Positions 60,978 to 64,000 of a DNA stretch of 64,000 bases are shown piece after piece (position 1 is the first letter of the stretch; the number at the start of each line of letters is the position of its first letter). The DNA is taken from contig CM060731.1 of assembly GCA_030704615.1 (NCBI GenBank), positions 25,298,001 to 25,362,000 on the forward strand, read 5' to 3'. Made by a program: the position numbers and the translations under genes. The notes below the pieces were generated by a model. It had not been told where the DNA came from. It saw nothing but the letters and a program-made list of their open reading frames with translations, and did no database searches. The DNA is from Takakia lepidozioides (lineage: Eukaryota > Streptophyta > Takakiopsida > Takakiales > Takakiaceae).

Positions 60978-61057
60978 AAAAGATGTACCATTCTTCACGT
61001 TGTACCACAAGAGGGAATCTCCACATTGGGGAGATTTTCTCTTGTGGTACATCTTTT
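60978..61057. repeat. Near-perfect inverted repeat (hairpin)
   Basis: The 21-nt arms 61002-61022 and 61030-61050 pair at 19 of 21 positions around a 7-nt loop. The word AAAAGATGTACCA (60978-60990) also pairs with TGGTACATCTTTT (61045-61057), so two alternative stems share the right arm. It lies in no recognised gene. A foldback element, small-RNA precursor or transposon junction are all possible. Confidence 0.7.
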
Positions 61058-62498
61058 GGGAACAGCGCATCATACATAACATTGGCAAGTCTGATCAATC
61101 TCACAGGCTCAAGCTCCGCTGCCTTCCCAACGCCTGAACTGCACCGAGATTGATTGCTGCTCCTTGACAGTATTCATACAGCTTTGTGATCCTTTTCATT
61201 TGATTGTGTTCACTTGTAGTTGCCATTGGCAGGACCATTTTGCTTGATGCAAACTACTGATGCTGTGACTGTTATGACCCTCGCTTTGGTGGATTCCTAA
61301 CTTGTTCCAAGTCGGGAAACAGAGAAGTGACTTCACTGTACACCTGCGCAAACAACAACTCAACAGTTGGAGCTGATTGATACTCCCAACTCTTGCATGT
61401 CAACTACCGAAAGTTTCTCACTGAACATAGAAAGTGTCTGTTTTCCTTGTCAGAGGAGTTGCCAGGATCACACGATCACACATCAAACCAGATAACCAGC
61501 TTTTACTTCACCTATTTTCTCCCCAATACGACAAAATACCCTGAAAACTCGCTTTGTGTACTAACTTATCCTTTGTGCTTGTCTTTCCGACTTTCCAGAT
61601 AAACAAGTCTACTTGTAAATGAAGTATTCGCTTTTGCCAGACAGAAACAAAAAGGATGTCACCTCATCTTCTCGCTGAATCACACTGTTTGCCATCGATC
61701 GTGAAGCTGAGCTGCCAAACACAGATTAGGGTTAGCGTGAGCACGGCACATCACATCAGACTCCGGCCCTTGCTATGTAAGTGAGTGCGAGTACCATAAC
61801 GGCAACTGCAGGCCACTCTCTCTACTTTTAGGGTTTATTTATCACAATCATAACACCATACACCAACGACGGTTTTCTTTGTTTTATTCCTTCAATTTGA
61901 TAAATTATTAGATGTCGAATAGCTTATTATTATTTTTAAATTATATTGTCTTTCAAAAATCTTAGTAGAGTCTTAGACTATTGTTTCCTTTGATTTATTT
62001 TAAATAATTAAAGCAGATCAATGTCTGATCGGGAGTGGATGCACATTTGATATCATCCAGTTCAAGACGATGAATGGATGTACAGGTAGCGCCATGCAGC
62101 GATGAGTGGATGAATGATTGGATGGATGTGTAGTAGGTGCAAGAATATAGTAGTAATAATAAAGTGCGGGAAAAGACAGAACGAAATTTCTAATAATAGC
62201 AATAAATAATTGAATAAATGAATAAAAAATAAAAAAGTGCGGAAGAGGAAGCAGTGATAAAGAAGTCGGAAAGAAGGCGGCGCTCGCCCTCCCGTGGTCA
62301 CTGTCACATGAGTGGGGGTGACGGCGTGGCTATTCCTGGCTATACTCCCGCGGATTATTTATTTGCGTTTACTGCGGGTAGAACCCATGTTTTCGGATTA
62401 AGGGCGAAACTTAGGCACGTGGCGAGACACGGTCTTTAAGATGCCATTAACGCTCCCTCCCGGGTCATGCTCTCTCTTGCTCTCTCGTAAGGAAGGGA

Positions 62499-62500
62499 GC

Positions 62501-62528
<28 letters not shown>
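62499..62528. repeat. (GA)n microsatellite, probable 5' UTR of the polymerase gene
   Basis: About fifteen GA units lie 120 bp upstream of the polymerase ATG. GA/CT tracts are common in plant promoters and leaders. Confidence 0.85.
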
Positions 62529-62532
<4 letters not shown>

Positions 62533-62644
62533 GGAAGGGGGGATTGAGGAATTCAAACAAGCGGGGCCACAATGAGGATGCTACTGCAATGCGCAGCTTG
62601 CTCATTGTAGCTGCACGATCGTATGGTTTCTGGACTTTGATGGG

Positions 62645-64000
62645 ATGGAGGCCACGGAGCACGCTAAGGTGTTGGATCCGCCTCTTGCCGCGTTGGTTGG
62701 TCTCCAGTTTGGACTCGCGACTGCTTCTGATATTGTAAGAACGCAATTTCCCTTGTGTTTGGATTGCCGTACTCGGTGTCCTGTTTGTGATTCCGAAATG
62801 CGGTGTGCCGAGTGCCGTAGGTGTCCCCCATCAGCAGTAATTTGTTGGCAGCGGGGAGTTGTGGAACTCTGAAATAATGTTGGTCAGAAAATTTAGCTCA
62901 GAGGTCGTGAATACACTGTGACGAGGGTGACGGGATGTGGTCAGGTGAAATTCTCTGTCTTTGAGAAGGGTGAGTCGTTACAGAAGGCGAAGGATCTTTT
63001 AGACCCTCGTCTTGGTGTGCCAACTGAAGATGGCAGGTGCGCAACCTGCGGTGGTAACAATTACGAGGCATGCACAGGTATGTTTCTCATTGGAAAGAAG
63101 AGGGATTTCCCTACAATCTCTCAGCGATTACTCTTTGATAGTCCTACCGGGGATATCTGGTTCTATCTTACACACGGGGGAGTTTAAGGATAGAATGTAC
63201 AGGGTGTCCATGGAGGTGAGTAATCGTAGCCAGGGTAATCTGTATTTTGCAACACTACATTTTGAGATCTGCAAGTGGGTGACGTGTTATCTGAAACAGG
63301 TCTACACGTATGCTTATTGAGGAAATACCTTAGGAAACAAGGTAGACTGGTAAAGTGAGTGCGCCTGGGGGCCTCTGACCAATGTCTCCTCCAATTTGAA
63401 AAATTAGATCACAGAGTCGTTGGTCCGGGCTTGGCTCCATGCAGGACATTTTGCCCATGTCAAGCTTGCTCAGGGGATATTTCACCCAAATCATATGCGG
63501 CTGTTGCAACGAATCCTCGGAAAGATATGCCTTGGGTGTGGCAATGTACTAGCGAATAAGAAGGTAACACTACTTCTCACTTGCATGTGCAAAATTTCTT
63601 GAGCCTGCATCATATTTCGCATCCTGTGTTCTTTCATCACCCTTAAGATTGTGTAAATCAGTGCAGACATCACCATTCCAAGAGTCCTCAGCAACAGAAG
63701 GGGCAACGCAAGTGAAACCCAAGCGGATAGATAAGAGGACACAAGATCATAGCTCACCATCACCTGGACACAATGTTGTTGGCACTGCAAATGGCATACA
63801 TGCTTGGACAAATGCCCCTCAGGCAAGCCCTATTTTCGATGAGGTAAGATGTCATCCTGTGTAAGGGCTTTCCTGCTTTGGAGGTGATCCGTTGATTAAT
63901 GTATGTAGTCTTTGTGTAGGTAGAACGAAGAAACACACAGCGGACATGATGAATTATATGTTGAGGAGGAGAAGAAACAGAAACTTTAGAGAGAGAGCTG
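62645..64000 (+). CDS. RNA polymerase IV/V-type largest subunit, N-terminal exons (runs off window)
   Basis: The product is the largest subunit of a multisubunit RNA polymerase, most like the plant Pol IV/V subunits (NRPD1/NRPE1) that act in RNA-directed DNA methylation. Four exons join in phase: 62645-62734, 62945-63077, 63445-63563 and 63667-63843. The start is the ATG giving MEATEHAKVLDPPLAALVGL, followed by QFGLATASDI, the equivalent of the first beta segment. Exon 2 has KDLLDPRLGVPTEDGRCATC and exon 3 has GHFAHVKLAQGIFHPNHMRL and KICLGCG. This gives the clamp-core zinc ligands C-x2-C, C-x2-H and C-x2-C. Short, diverged sequence before DPRLGVPT and absence of the RPB1-type opening favour Pol IV/V over Pol II, but NRPD1 and NRPE1 cannot be separated from 150 residues. 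Exon 4 is hydrophilic and less conserved. Confidence 0.78.

Larger units (their letters stand above)
59386..62498. other. Gene-poor stretch before the polymerase gene
   Basis: No family is recognised. It includes T-rich runs (60010-60052), a 19-G tract (60203-60221), a strong inverted repeat (60978-61057) and an AT-rich segment (61880-62260). A 140-residue minus-strand frame at 60278-60700 is basic and Ser-rich but matches nothing I know. Confidence 0.5.

Noticed and set aside
1-64000. CRISPR array, tRNA or rRNA genes
   Set aside because: No regular short repeats with unique spacers were seen; the tandem arrays have no spacers. No cloverleaf or rRNA-like sequence was recognised by eye, though a tRNA scan could not be run.

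Overview
This window looks like nuclear DNA from a streptophyte: a charophycean alga such as a stonewort, or another non-seed plant. Four observations support this. Its genes are split by GT-AG introns, with a few GC-AG introns. It carries a complete XEG113-type (GT77) arabinosyltransferase gene and the start of an RNA polymerase IV/V-type largest-subunit gene, both streptophyte features. It has TAF15-like and pyruvate-kinase-like genes of plant type. It is loaded with plant-type CACTA, MULE, hAT and LINE remnants. The species assignment is inference; no organelle or bacterial gene was seen.

Left part (1-26900), mostly genes on the minus strand. A last exon of an unidentified plus-strand gene ends at 560. 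A pyruvate-kinase-like gene (2440-5374, minus) is broken by an in-frame TGA and at least one frameshift. After about 5 kb of gene-poor DNA comes a five-exon TAF15/FUS-like RNA-binding protein (10572-15141, minus) with one RRM and one RanBP2-type zinc finger. A 14-exon XEG113 orthologue follows (16284-23041, minus). I joined both of these reading frames exon by exon and every splice phase agrees. Minisatellites and a probable hAT transposase remnant lie to the right.

Middle part (26900-50900), a nest of mobile elements. Two direct copies of a repeat (26919 and 30880) differ by a 269-bp hAT-type MITE, so the second copy preserves the empty site. From 31690 to 50728 lies a composite structure of about 19 kb bounded by long inverted arms full of TGATCCCC motifs. 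Inside are the 5' half of a MULE transposase on the plus strand (33327-34569) and the matching 3' half on the minus strand (43340-44066). A LINE carrying endonuclease and RNase H but no reverse transcriptase (about 35500-43061) and a decayed CACTA element (44386 to about 49529) lie between and beside them.

Right part (50900-64000), genes on the plus strand. A coiled-coil plus WD40 protein (53514-57240) is followed by a short unidentified gene fragment with a frameshift (58369-58945). Next come a displaced copy of the 3' end of the TAF15-like gene (59184-59385), a strong inverted repeat (60978-61057), and the first four exons of a Pol IV/V largest-subunit gene that runs off the window (62645-64000). 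The functional theme is limited: cell-wall extensin arabinosylation, RNA binding and RNA-directed silencing are represented, but nothing shows the host genes acting as a cluster.
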